Assembly: GCA_003427395.1 (NCBI GenBank)
Contig: BFEA01000727.1
Span: 272,851 to 305,467 of the forward strand
Reading direction: 5' to 3'
Length of the DNA: 32,617 bases
Source of the DNA: Chara braunii
Taxonomy: Eukaryota; Streptophyta; Charophyceae; Charales; Characeae
Shown here: in pieces, positions 19,440 through 30,057 of the stretch
Layout: every line of letters starts with the position of its first letter
Position numbering within the stretch: the stretch's first letter is position 1
Program-made: the position numbers and the translations under genes
Notes under the pieces: model-generated
What the model was told of the DNA's origin: nothing
Databases searched by the model: none
What the model saw: the letters and a program-made list of their open reading frames with translations, nothing else

Positions 19440-20207
19440 ATGTCAGTAGATGTAAAGGATGGGGTATCGGTCGTCCTCCCGGAAAATGGAACGTGGACGG
19501 ACCTTGAACCAGCGTATCAAACGGTAATGCTGGAAGGAGATGATGCTTTCCTTTGGATAGAAACAATATGGACGAATGTCAGCTTGACGAGGTTGTTACA
19601 AAGTTTAATGGATTTGGAATTCCGAGTGACGGTGGAAGCCCGGGGGTGGGTCTACTTGTCGCAAGATGGGGAGAAAGCTATGACCATAGAGTTGGCACTC
19701 GGGAATACGCCGAACGAGTTGTTTAGGAAGGCAGAAGCAGAGGTTGTGCGGGCTGCATGTCAACGCAGAAAAATGGAAATGAAAAAGGTAGACGTACGGG
19801 TGGAACTTGGGGATAGAGGAAGCATGAGGCGACCTGTAAGAACCATGCGATGTGTGTTGCCCTCCTTCCTAGTGGATGCGGTTTTCGGAACCCAGAGCAG
19901 GCTAGTACGGATATGCCAGTCCATGACGAACCTCGGGCTATACCAATGCGCTAGGCAAGATTTTTTTCGGTTATCAGTAGAGATGGGGCCGTTCGAGGGC
20001 AACTGGGCGGAGGAGTTGGCCGAGATACTAAACTGCCTTAGCATAGACAATATCTTTGTCCCTAGCGCTGTGCATTGGGGGATAGTCTACAGGAATGTGG
20101 TAATAGGGGAGACGTTTCTAGATGGGGTAAGGGAGTTGGTATACGACGAGAAGGACGACTTCAGTGACGAAGACGAAGATGAAGAGATAGAGGACTGGGA
20201 CTTCTGA
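19440..20207 (+). CDS. Unrecognised protein family, tandem copy 1 (intact)
   Basis: This is the only uninterrupted member of a four-copy tandem family: 255 codons from ATG 19440 to TGA 20205. The N-terminal half has LWIETIW and YLSQDGEKAMTIEL. The middle has KVDVRVELGDRG and the block CVLPSFLVDAVFG. The C-terminal half has DFFRLSVEMGPFEGNWAEEL and a long helical stretch ending GETFLDGVRELVYDE. The tail is strongly acidic (SDEDEDEEIEDWDF). I see no signal peptide, membrane segment or known catalytic motif. The other copies lie at ~20290, ~21460 and 22195 on the same strand. The family is unknown to me; a passenger gene of the adjacent retroelement or a host gene cluster are both possible. Confidence 0.65.
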   Translation: MSVDVKDGVSVVLPENGTWTDLEPAYQTVMLEGDDAFLWIETIWTNVSLTRLLQSLMDLEFRVTVEARGWVYLSQDGEKAMTIELALGNTPNELFRKAEAEVVRAACQRRKMEMKKVDVRVELGDRGSMRRPVRTMRCVLPSFLVDAVFGTQSRLVRICQSMTNLGLYQCARQDFFRLSVEMGPFEGNWAEELAEILNCLSIDNIFVPSAVHWGIVYRNVVIGETFLDGVRELVYDEKDDFSDEDEDEEIEDWDF

Positions 20208-20289
20208 GAGGGGTGGGGAAACTTAACTTAGGAAGGACGGGTAGTCTGGTATTGTGCAAGAAAGGGAAAGATGACTAGAGAAGAAAGGA

Positions 20290-21026
20290 TGATGGAATAC
20301 CCCTTCAAAGGCTGGGAACCACGACGACTCAGAGGAGGAATAGAAATGCCTATACCAACAGGGAACGGATGAAGAGGGACCACGTGCGCCTGAATTGGGT
20401 TTGAGGTTGCGCGGGACTTGTCATATGTATGGATAGAGCGGATTTGGAACCCGATAAGGGAAGAGGAAGGTTGGGATGATATAGCAGAAGACAAGGTAGA
20501 GTCAGTTGGAACGATTGTCCTTTCCGAGGATGGATGGCACCTGTTTTGCACCATGTTAGCAATGAGACAGGACCCGATGTGGCTTCTAGGGGATGCAGAG
20601 GCCTGAACCCGAAAGGAAGGCAAGCTGTTCGCCAACGAGGGATGGGACGAAGTTAGTAGCAGAGTTGTGATGGGAGGATGGAAGGAACTCAAACCTCCAA
20701 GTCTACGGATAACGGCTTGGGTACTTGAATTCATAGCCGAGTGGTTTGGGGGGCTTGAGCACATTTTAGAAGTAGCCAACTCCATGAGAAAGGTGTATAT
20801 AGAGTGTGTCTGGCTGACTAAGGAGTTCTATAGGCTCTCATTGAAATATGGGCCCTTCTACGGAGATAAAGCCGAGGAAGTCATCATCGTCCTAAGAATA
20901 GGCAGGTATGACTGCCTAGAGGTAAAGGCGGAGTCTTGGGACGCCATAGTTAGCCGGGAGGCGGCGGCTGCACCCTCCTACGTAGACGACGTCTTTAAAC
21001 TATTTGAGGTACTGTGGTTCGACTGA
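20290..21026 (+). pseudogene. Unrecognised protein family, tandem copy 2 (decayed)
   Basis: The frame from ~20418 reads YVWIERIW, GTIVLSEDGWHLFC and MRQDPMWLL, then TGA (20604). It continues in the same frame as GWDEVSSRVVMGGWKELKPPS, AWVLEFIAEWFGGLEHI, EFYRLSLKYGPFYGDKAEEV and SYVDDVFKLFEVLW to TGA 21024. Every block matches copy 1 in order. The N-terminal start (ATG 20287/20290, MMEYPFKGWEP) is in a different frame, so one frameshift lies between about 20330 and 20418. One stop plus one frameshift disable it. It lacks the acidic tail of copy 1. Confidence 0.6.
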
Positions 21027-21459
21027 ATGAGGTCAAGGGATCGAACACCGCGAAAAGGCCTGAGTATGGAGGGTGTTTGTGAAGTGAGGTGTAACATAAG
21101 AAAGAGAGTGTGTACGTTAGGTCGTAGATGGTGCATAAAGATCGAAACAAGGGAGAAGTGACAGCAACTGGAAAATGGGGAGGGGGGTAGAATTGAACGT
21201 GTATGAGTTGGGGATAGCGGCAAGAACCAGTGTACGATAAGTAGGGAGGGTTGAAAGACTAAAACACGAAAGGCATGGAATCTCGGTGGGTGCAGCGATC
21301 GGACTAAGAAAGCAGGAAAGGAGACATTGCGAGATGGTCCGACGAATGACGTTCTGGGCGGATAGACCTCGTGGGATCCTGCCACCAAGAATATCAGAGG
21401 GCAGGGTTGAAATAAGCCTGCCGACAAGAAATACGGTAGGCAATCCGGTAATGGACTAG

Positions 21460-22108
21460 GTGGGGGTAGAGTTGGTGGAAGATACGGTGTACCTAGTAGT
21501 GGAGCTGGAATGGCGTGCGAGAGGGGAGTTCGGGGGTATAGACTTGAACCTCCCAGGGCGTGTACATGCGACGGGATCGTTACACCTGTCGGAAGAGGGA
21601 TGGCGGACCTTTGGGATTGCTTTGACTTCCGGGGATGACCCCGTACGAATGTTCGAAGGGGCATGGCAAATAACATGGCGGGAGGGGTTTGAGTTTGCAG
21701 ATCCGGAATGAGATGACGTGACGGCTGAGGTAAAAGTCGCCGCGGCAGGGGGTTTTGAGCTGCCAAATGAGGTCGTACGGATGAGTCTACCACCCTTCCT
21801 GCTAAGACGAATGAGAGGCATAGAACGAGTGGAGCAGGCGGTGACTGTCGTAACTAGCATTAAAGTATCGAGAATACTATCGGACCTTCCTAGAGATGGG
21901 GCCTTTCGGGGACGAACAAGGGCGCGAGGTGCTTTGCATTCTACGAGCTGCGGTAAATATTAGGCCAGGATTCCCACAAATAAGCGATGAGACCATGTGG
22001 AGAGTCATCCGGCGAGAGGTAGGTCGGGGCGCGACCTACATAAATGATCTCTACCGGTTGTACGAACAACAAGAGGAGGCTACCGCTCCCGGGGGTATAG
22101 AGGGATAG
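21460..22108 (+). pseudogene. Unrecognised protein family, tandem copy 3 (decayed)
   Basis: No clean ATG start is present; an in-frame TAG lies just before 21460. The frame reads GSLHLSEEGWRTFGIAL and DDPVRMFEGAW, then TGA (21709), and continues as AEVKVAAAGGFELP and SLPPFLLRRM. A frameshift near 21860-21875 then moves to the frame reading YYRTFLEMGPFGDEQGREV, ILRAAVNI and GATYINDLYRLYEQQ, ending at TAG 22106. The order of blocks is the same as in copies 1, 2 and 4. Confidence 0.6.
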
Positions 22109-22194
22109 TTGGGACTAGAAAAGATAAATGAAAACACGAAGGGCAAGGGAGACAGTAGGTGGGCGGATCCTGAAGATTGGCTGTAACCCTTTCT

Positions 22195-23043
22195 ATGTGG
22201 ACTATGCAGGAAATCACCAAGGTAACAATGGCAGCAAGACGTGAGCAAGTGGAACGCCTGCCTCGTGTGCGAATGGAACGCCAGCCCCGGTACCCCGGAC
22301 CGCCCTGGAACGACGGTGGGCGATGGGAAGTATCCCTCCCGTCGAGTTCTACCTATCGGGGGTTCGACGTAGAATGGCGGGCCGTGACTTTGGGAAGGGA
22401 CGCCACCTTCATGTTGGTAGAATGTTGGTGGACAGGGATGGGACTCAACCGAGGACCCGGAGACGATCTGTTCTCCAATCTGGGGGTTACCGGGACCATG
22501 TATCTGCCTGAGATCGCCTGACATTCGTTGGGGGTAGAGATAGCACAAGGTCACGAGCTGGCACCGGTCTTTCAAAGGGTCGCCCAGATGTTGACCTGGA
22601 TAGGACATTCAGTCAGGGAAAGAAGGAATGTGGGTTTGCAAACCCGGGTGGAGATGAGAGGTTGGAGGGAGTTCAGGGCACCGACCACACCACTGAGATG
22701 CCGAGTGCCCCGTTTTATGATAGACCTCGTCTTCGGAAGCCTCGCAAGGGCGCGGGAGCTAGCAGACTCAACGATAGTCTGGGCAGGCCACTTTCTCTCC
22801 CCTACCATTGAGATGTTCTACAATGTCGCTGTGGAGCATGGGCCGTTCTGGGAAAACAGGGCCCACGAATTACTAGAAGTCATCCACATCCTGATGTTTT
22901 GTGCGCCTCGACTAAACTGGACAGGGTGCGAGCGCATAATCCAAAGGGAAATCGAGATAGGGGAGAATTATCTAACGGGGGTGGCTCAACTATTCGAGGA
23001 GCCTACTGAGCCAGAAGAGCCGCGAGGGCGAGAGCGGGATTAG
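22195..23043 (+). pseudogene. Unrecognised protein family, tandem copy 4 (one in-frame stop)
   Basis: From ATG 22195 the frame has RWEVSLPSSS, FMLVECWW, GTMYLPEIA, a TGA (22519), HSLGVEIAQG, LQTRVEMRGWREFRAP, CRVPRFMIDLVFGSLARA, MFYNVAVEHGPFWENRAHEL, and GENYLTGVAQLFEEP to TAG 23041. The TGA falls exactly where copies 2 and 3 have the Trp of SE[DE]GW, so it is best explained as TGG to TGA. The acidic end (EPEEPRGRERD) is short. Apart from this single stop the copy is complete, with 282 codons on ATG 22195. Confidence 0.65.
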
Positions 23044-23512
23044 CATCCGCAGGCGGGTCAAGAGGGCAGATCGAGTATAGTTCGCTGCGTATGGAAGTTC
23101 GCCGATGGGAATAAGAAAGGGGCCTCGGACCTGGATGGCTAAAACCCACTAGAAAAACAAAGAAGGGGGGGAGCAGACTCCTAATGATTGACCATAACCC
23201 TGAAGGTCAAAAATGGGAAACGCTGCTCGGGAAGGCTTCCCCTAGCAGGATGCCTAACCCGGACTCCCTCGTGTCGGCCGACGGGACAAGGGCACTACAA
23301 ACGAGCTTGTGATAAAGGAAACCCAGTCACGTTCATAGCTCGGCTGGGCAGTAGGGCCAGTCGTGGCTCCTCCTTAAGGAAGGGCAATCAGGAAACGGGG
23401 ATAGGAAAGGAGACCATAAAGATAAGCCAACAGAGCTGGGAGCCTAGGGAACCTAAAAACCTCGCATTGCGTGTGTCCTGGGAATTCTTTAGCTTATGCA
23501 GAACTAGGCAAA
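23044..23512. other. Spacer between the four-copy cluster and gag
   Basis: No convincing gene. A 116-codon frame (23188-23538) has no motif and overlaps the start of the gag leader. This would be the expected place for a primer-binding site, but I recognise no tRNA-complementary sequence. Confidence 0.4.
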
Positions 23513-24289
23513 ATGGCAACGGAGGAGGAGACAGATAACCGTAAGAGTGAAGGAGAACCAGGCTTAGAAGGCAGTGCCGCGCGAAGCGAAGGGGGGCAGA
23601 AGGACAGAGAATCGATAAATCCAGATGGTACTAAAGGGGACCGGAAGGAAATCTCCACAGGAGAAAGCTCGGGGAAAGCCGGGGGAAGCAGGCAAGGGAC
23701 CCAGGGGGCCAAGGAAGGCAGAAATAAGGATAAGACAAGCCCTCGAAACTCGGAAGGAGCCATGCCTAAGAAAGTAAAGGTCACGGACACAAGGCGCAAA
23801 CTAGTCGAGATAGACAAGAGGACCGCGGAATACAAGGCAAGACTGATTGAGGAAATGATGACTGGGAACGAAGAAGGTCCTCTGCAGGAGGTACCCCGGG
23901 ATGAACGGAAAGCCAACCAAGGTGGGACTGGATAAGGGGATCAAGGTAGTGACCGTGGGGGAACGTCGAGCAAGAGAAGGAAAGAGAGAGAGAACTCTCC
24001 AGGGATGGAAGCAGAAAAGGCTACGACTCCGCCAGCCATGGACAGTAGGGATAGCCGCCTGCCGATCGCGCCAGCAGTAGCGCGAGGATGCGAAGGACTT
24101 TGGAGCCTTAGGGAAAGAGTGTTGGGATGGTTTGACCCGGAAGGAACTATGAAAACCAGGGAGGGACAGAAGGCCGGCAAGAAAAGTCCGGATAACAGTG
24201 TGGCAGGCGAGGCCAGCAGCTCCGAGGGCGGCCTTAAGAAGATAGTGTCGTCCCTCGCGCGAGCACTAAACAAAATCAAGGTTATCTGA
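23513..24289 (+). pseudogene. Gag N-terminal leader of Ty3/gypsy element (decayed)
   Basis: A charged, disordered region starts at ATG 23513 (MATEEETDNRKSEGE) and includes KKVKVTDTRRKLVEIDKRTAEYKARL, a probable short coiled coil. A TAA at 23933 interrupts, then the same frame continues (SSKRRKERENSPG and ALNKIKVI) to TGA 24287. The gag core begins 20 bp further on in another frame after a run of seven A (24301-24307), so a homopolymer frameshift probably separates the two parts. Low-complexity leaders of this kind are common before plant gypsy Gag, so the assignment rests mainly on position. Confidence 0.5.
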
Positions 24290-24306
24290 CAGACGCCAAG
24301 AAAAAA

Positions 24307-25560
24307 ATGACTTTCGATGGAGCAAACATCACGGAGTTCCTGATCGACTACGAGAACCTAGCTGCGTTACTAAAGTGGACCGAGGAGGAAAAGATGGACC
24401 ATCTATGACAGAATGTGTCGTTAAGCCTAGGACGGGACATAATGGTCATTGTAGCCGCAAGCCGGTCTTGGAAGGAGACCCGGGATGTGATGATGAGGAA
24501 GTACCTAGCGACAGAGAAAATGGCAACGGAGGCCGACCTAGCGACAGTTCAGACGAAGAACTTCGCAACGTACAATGATTTCATACGGGAATTTACTCGA
24601 GCAGCACTAAGGATCCCCAGGGTCACGGACCGGATAATGAGCAAATATTTCCTCAGGCAGTTCTCCGAGTTCGACAAATACAAGATCCTGTCAGCTTACC
24701 AACAGACGAGCAAGTTCGTAAACATGCGGGATGTTGATTTTAGCACGGTAATGGATCTGGCTGAGAAAACGGTAGTAACAGAGACGTTGACCTTGCTCAA
24801 GGAAGGAGAGATCATAGATCTGACCGGTAGGACGGGCGACAAGGTAAAGAAGGGGATTGAAAGTCCACATGAACGGGTGCATGGGGTCGACAATAAGATT
24901 GAAAGGATGGAAGGCGCGCTACTGGTTATGCAAGCGCAAGTATCCCGACCTGCCCTCCCTCCCCAGGAAGCTGTGGTCCCACTAGGTGTAGCAAACCGGG
25001 GATTCGGACGGAGAGATCCTGCTAACGAGCAATGCAAGTACTGCACCGCGATAGGACATTATGTGCGCGCATGCCCAAAGCTCAACCATGATATTCTGAA
25101 AAGAAGGTGTACCAGATCATTAAAGGGGGAGATATTTGGACCACAAGGGGAACGGGTGAACTGGAACTCACCAGGAGGGATGCGGCGAGCCATTATCATG
25201 CTCAACGGTCTAGAAATAACAGCCGTAGAAGCCGAACCGGTGGGCGGGATCATCAGGGATCAGCTCCGGGGGCGTGGGCCGCAGACCAACTTTATTTTGG
25301 AAAGCGACAGACGTGATAGGGTGAACGCAACCACTCGACTGGGAACGGCCGGGAGAAGGATTAACAGTGACGCCATTATGGAGGAGGTCGCCGGAAGCTC
25401 CGAACCCCTGGCGGAGCCTGAGGCCGAGGAACCAGAGAAAGTTTATGGGAAGCCTAGGGAAGAGGAGCCTGCGGACAAAGTTACTGCCGCTAAGAAGAAG
25501 TTTAGGTATCAAATCCCGATCTTAACCTTGCCTGAGCTCGACGACACCATTAGCAAGTTA
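24307..25560 (+). pseudogene. Ty3/gypsy Gag core with CCHC zinc knuckle
   Basis: From ATG 24307 the frame reads MTFDGANITEFLIDYENLA, the typical opening of a plant retrotransposon Gag. An isolated TGA (24406) follows and the frame resumes at once (QNVSLSLGRD). The capsid-like helical domain includes DFIREFTRAALRIP and KYFLRQFSEFDKYKIL. A zinc knuckle C-x2-C-x4-H-x4-C (CKYCTAIGHYVRAC, about 25033-25074) shows nucleic-acid binding by the nucleocapsid part. The frame then passes into protease without a break. The TGA is at a position where LW-Q would be natural, but no aligned copy is available here to prove it. Confidence 0.8.
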
Positions 25561-26766
25561 CTAGGAACCATGGTGTCAGTGTCTTTTCAGACCATGCTGC
25601 AGGCTAGCCCTAGGTTGCTCAAAGGGCTCAGACAACTGTTGACTCGGAGGCGAGTAGAAATAGGCGACAACCCCGAATTACCCGAAGGGGAGAGGGAGGA
25701 GGAAGCTCCGCAAAAAGTGGCTAACCTTCATAGGAGTCACCAGGACTTGGAGGATCTCGAAAAGGCCTTTGCAAACATTCGTTTGAGCTTGCCTGACCGA
25801 AAGGGCGGCGAAGTCATGAGATCGCCACCCGGGAATAAGCTTAGCTTTCATGTGCTGCCCGTAGGGAAACTGAAAATCCAGATCGGGAGTCATCATACCA
25901 ACGCATTAGTAGACGGGGGAGCAGAAATCACTCTCATAAGAAGAGATTTCGCAACGATCACAGGATGTACGGTAAACAAGGAAGTAACAGGGAGCATCCG
26001 GGGAGCTGGCGGGGAAATCCCGTTCGCTGGGTACGTCACGAAGTGTGCTGTAAAGGCAGGGGTCAGAGAATCGATCTGGTCGTTTCAGCGGATGACCGTA
26101 ATGGAGGAGATGGACCACGACATAATCCTCGGGAGACCGTGGTGCGCGAACGTGGAGGTGATAGGCATGCACTTGCACGATGACTCATACATGGTAGACA
26201 TAGAGGACCCTGTGACCGGTCGGGGAGAGCTCCTCCGACTCCTTGGAATGGGAGGAGACCCCCCGAGGGAAAAATTGGCAACATAGTCGCCGTCGTTCGA
26301 GGATAGCACGCGAAAAGGGGCTTTCGCACGGATGGAGGGTATGAGAGAAAGGGTAGAAATCATGATTGAGAAAGCATTCAACAAGGAGTGGATCAAGATG
26401 GGTCTGCCCCAGAAGAAGAGGAGGCAGGAGGACGAAGTTCTAGGTGTTATGGTAGCGGAAAAGGAGTCAGAGGTCGAACTTGGTGCTAGCCTGCCCAAAC
26501 GGGAAGAAGTACGCATAGACGTGCCGGAAATCGAACTCGAGATCCCCGATCTATTGCAACTCATCAATGGCCTGAGATACCACAAGGTAGGAGTGGATTC
26601 GGCATTCTTGGCCAAGTTCGAAAGAGAGGTGCAAAAGGGATATTGCCTGAATGAGAAACTAGTTAGTATTCAACCACGAGTCGTAGAGGCGACAGGGGCA
26701 ATTCCGACTGTTCATTTTTTAGGAGAAAGATCCCTGAAGGAAGTGTTCGAAAGTACAAGCCGGTAG
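25561..26766 (+). pseudogene. Ty3/gypsy aspartic protease and linker (decayed)
   Basis: The retropepsin-like domain is recognisable from NALVDGGAEITLIRRDF (about 25899-25949) and HDIILGRPWC (about 26117-26146), which correspond to the active-site loop and the ILGR-type C-terminal motif. The active triad reads D-G-G rather than D-T/S-G. A TAG (26284) is in frame and the sequence continues at once (SPSFEDSTRKGAF). The linker toward RT is highly charged. A frameshift near 26720-26735 follows, so the last codons to 26766 are probably out of frame; the correct continuation there is KIPEGSVRKYKPV. Confidence 0.75.
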
Positions 26767-28010
26767 GGAAAAAAGCAAAACCGGTCTCGATCCTGCTGGA
26801 GACATCAAAGGAAGAGGCTATGGAAAAGGAGGAAGAGGTCCTTCGAGTGATCCGAGAAAGAAGGGCAACGGAGAGACATCGGATACCAGATGAGGTAACG
26901 AACACAATGAAGATAGGGATAGACGGGTTCTTAACGGAAGAAGAAACCCGCCTGATCAAAATGACCTGCCAGGAGTTTCACCTGGCATTTGCATTTAGTG
27001 ATCACCAGAAGGGACGGCTGGATGCGAAGTTGATCCCTCCGGTCAGAATCCACACGGTAGAACATGAGTGCTGGAATGACAAGGGGCCATCCTATGAATT
27101 TGGGATAGCAGGAGAAGTAACAGACCTCCTCCGAGCGAAGGTGGACTCCTTCGTTGCGGAGCCTACGGCATCGCCATACGCAAATCGGTAGTTCGTCTTT
27201 CGAAAGCCTAACAATACACTAAGGTGGATTCAGGACCTGCAGAAGTTGAATGCGGTAACCATCCGGGATGCTGGCTCGCTACCTCAGGCTGACTTATTAG
27301 CAGAATCGCACGCCGGTCGGAGCATTTACTCCCTGATAGATCTGTACTCAGGGTACGACCAGCTTCCATTGGATGTTCGGGACAGGCCATACACCGCTAT
27401 GCATACCCCCGTAGGCGAGTTACAGATGCAAGTGACACATATGGGATTCACAAACGCGATGGCCGAAGCGCAACGCAGGATACTCGCCGTGGCCGGGGAC
27501 ATGTTCCCAGAAAAATGTGAACCTTACATCGATGACAATCCAATCAAAGGCGCGCAGGAAAAGGACGAGACGGAAGTCCAGCCAGGGATCCGACGTTTTG
27601 TGTGGGACCACCTGCAGGACATCAAGGACTTACTCCTTCGGTTCCTAGTATACAACATTATGGCTACTGGACCAAAGAGTATCCTAGCAGTACCAGAGGT
27701 AACTATACTAGGATTTCGTTGCGGTGCTTACGGCAGGAAGCCGGATCCGGCAAAGACCGACAAGATATCACAGTGGCCGACACCACTGCGCACGACGACG
27801 GAGGTAAGGGCATTCTTAGGCGTAGTCTGCTTTTGGAGGATCTTCATTAAGAACTTTACCAAGATTGCTGAGCCTATCCGGGCTATGATCAGGGAAGAAG
27901 GAACCATGGATTGGACGGAGGAGCGAGAAGGAGTTGTCCAAAGGCTCAAGGACATATTGACATCTGAGACAGTCGCCCTGTCCGCGCCTTGTTTTAATGA
28001 CGAAGTGGGA
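26724..28010 (+). pseudogene. Ty3/gypsy reverse transcriptase (decayed)
   Basis: The frame from 26724 reads KYKPVGKKAKPV, then a charged helix, YANR, a TAG (27189), and FVFRKPNNTLRWIQDLQKL, a classic gypsy RT entry. Catalytic motifs are present: SLIDLYSGYDQL with the first Asp, and YIDD (27525-27536). AFLGVVCFWRIFIKNF and IAEPI mark the C-terminal connection region. The TAG falls right before FVF, a place where Trp is common in related elements (established knowledge, not aligned here). The frame ends at TGA 28011. RT function is lost unless the stops are suppressed. Confidence 0.85.
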
Positions 28011-28013
28011 TGA

Positions 28014-29303
28014 CCCTTCATCCTAGAGACGGATGGAGGACCTTTGACCGTAGGAGGTGTGTTGATTCAAAAGGATGAGGGAGGAAAAGAGAGGCCGATT
28101 AGGTTCGAAAGTAGAACCCTGAACTCCGCAGAGCGGTGGTACTCGCAATTCAAGAAGGAAGTCCTAGCCATCCTGCATTGCCTTAAGACCTTCGAGGCCT
28201 ACCTATTTGGGAGGCGGTTTATCTTAAGGATCGATCCGACGAATATCGCAGGGGCTCTAAAGAATTACAGGCCTATAGATCTGACGGTAGGGAGATGGGT
28301 AGGATTCATCTGGCAGTTCGATTACAAGATCGAACGGATTGCTGGAATCCGCAATAAGGCAGATGGGCTGAGTCGGGTTTGCATCACTCCCGAAGGGATG
28401 GAGGATGCAGAGCCCATAGACGCCTTCCTCGAATACGAAGGAGAAACTTTTGCGGTGGACAACCAAATGATGAGCGGAGAATGCATATCGGGAGAACTAT
28501 TGATCCAGACTTTGGAGAAGGGGGCGCCTGCCGTAGTAGCAGAACTGACAGAAGGACCAGTCACCACTCGAGGACACAGAGAAAAAAATGACTCATGGGG
28601 AGCGATAGTAGGACCGAAAGAGGAGCTAATAGCAATGGCGGTCGAAGGAGGCTGGGAAACAGTGATGAGCTTAGTGGAATCTTGGGAAAGGAAAGAGTTG
28701 CAATGGGTGGTAAATCAGATGCAGATAGGAAAGGATGGGGGCAAGGAAGGAGAGGAGTTTTTTTATGTCCAATCATACGAAGGGCTCTTTCGGGAGATCA
28801 GTTTATTGTTGGTAGGAAACAAACAACCTATAGAAGTCAGTATTAAGGGAAGAGAAGAAACCGAAATGTACGTCCTAAGGGGCGGGCATTTATTCCGAAG
28901 GGAGGAAGGTGCTATGCCCAGAAGGGTTGTGTGTGGAAGATCTAGGCAAGTAGACGTTATCCAGGCAATGCATTACGGGTTAGCTGGAGGTCATCGGTCG
29001 TCCAAAGGAACACTTGCAAAGATAACGTCGCTCTATTATTGGTCAGGCATGGCAGGCATGGTCGCCATATATTGCCAGACTTGCCTTATTTGCCAAGAAC
29101 GAAGCTCGGTACGATTCTTCGAGCCGCTTAGACCAACGCGGGTGCTAGGGCCGGGACATCTAGTCCACCTCGACCTTGCGGTCATGCCTGTATCAACGGA
29201 TGGGTACAGGTATATCCTGGATGCGCGAGACAACTTGAGTGGGTGCGTGGAGGTAGTCGCCCTCAAGAAAAAGACAGGGAGGAGTGTGGCGGACTGGATA
29301 TAA
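28014..29303 (+). pseudogene. Ty3/gypsy RNase H and integrase N-terminal part (decayed)
   Basis: This block is in the same frame as RT across TGA 28011. RNase H begins PFILETDGG (catalytic Asp at 28032-28034) and contains SAERWYSQFKKEVLAI, FILRIDPTNIAGAL and IAGIRNKADGLSRV. The integrase zinc-binding HHCC follows as GLAGGHRSSKGTL and CQTCLICQERS. The integrase core begins with VHLDLAVMP, containing the first catalytic Asp. The frame ends at TAA 29301 after SVADWI and resumes at once with DFFLRHPFVRRF, so the TAA replaces one codon. Confidence 0.85.
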
Positions 29304-30057
29304 GACTTCTTCTTAAGGCATCCGTTCGTCAGGAGGTTTATAGCAGACAATGGGACGGAACTTGTGAACCAAAAAGTATTGGGGATGCTTAAGAGACTCT
29401 GCGTACCGATCAAACTCATAGAGCCGTATCACCCTGAGGCCAATGCATCTGTGGAAAGAGGGCACCGAACCTTGAAGAACACGATTGCAAAGCTCGCAGC
29501 AGACCATCTGGGGAACTGGCCTAGGTATCTTAAGCAGGCTGTCTTTGCAGAGAATATGACTCCTAAAAGGACAACAGGATGTAAGAGAGATCGACTTTCC
29601 TGTGGAAGCCTTGGTACCTACCTGGAATAGGTTAGATGATAATCCGCAAATGACCACTGAAGAGTTAATCGAGGCAAGATGTCAACAAATCCTTAAGAAT
29701 AAGAAAGTCATGGAAGACATTGTCAACCAGGTGTTGGACAGCAGAATGAGGGACAAAGCAAGGTGGGACCATGTTAAGAATGTCAGAAAGGAGTTGCTTC
29801 AGGTGGGGGAGGTGGTATTGCTAAGGAACTCGGCACTAGAAAGTACTTGGTCAGGACAGTTGGGAAGGAGGTTCAAAGGGCCCTACCGGGTCGCCAAGCG
29901 GGTAGGACTGAACACCTTCGAACTGGAAGATTAAGATGGAACTGGATTGAAAAGGCCCTTCCTGGGGCAATGACTGGTCAGGTTTCTAAGTCGGGACCCA
30001 GTGGAGCAATGGCTTCAGGAGGCCGAAGATAAGGAAACAGAGGAGCCACAAGCTTAA
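29304..30057 (+). pseudogene. Ty3/gypsy integrase core and C-terminal domain (decayed)
   Basis: Continuing from the previous block, FIADNGTELVNQ holds the second catalytic Asp and PEANASVERGH the catalytic Glu, so the D,D,E triad is complete. Near 29580 a frameshift with a likely short deletion moves the frame to IDFPVEALVPTW. The C-terminal domain has KNVRKELLQVGEVVLLRN and RFKGPYRVAKRVGLNTFELED, a typical gypsy integrase tail. A TAA (29932) and TGA (29971) interrupt the last part, which ends at TAA 30055. No chromodomain is seen. Confidence 0.82.

Noticed and set aside
20978-21793. 271-codon minus-strand Pro/Ser/Leu-rich frame
   Set aside because: It is antisense to copies 2 and 3 of the tandem family and has no motif; the plus-strand frames align with other copies.
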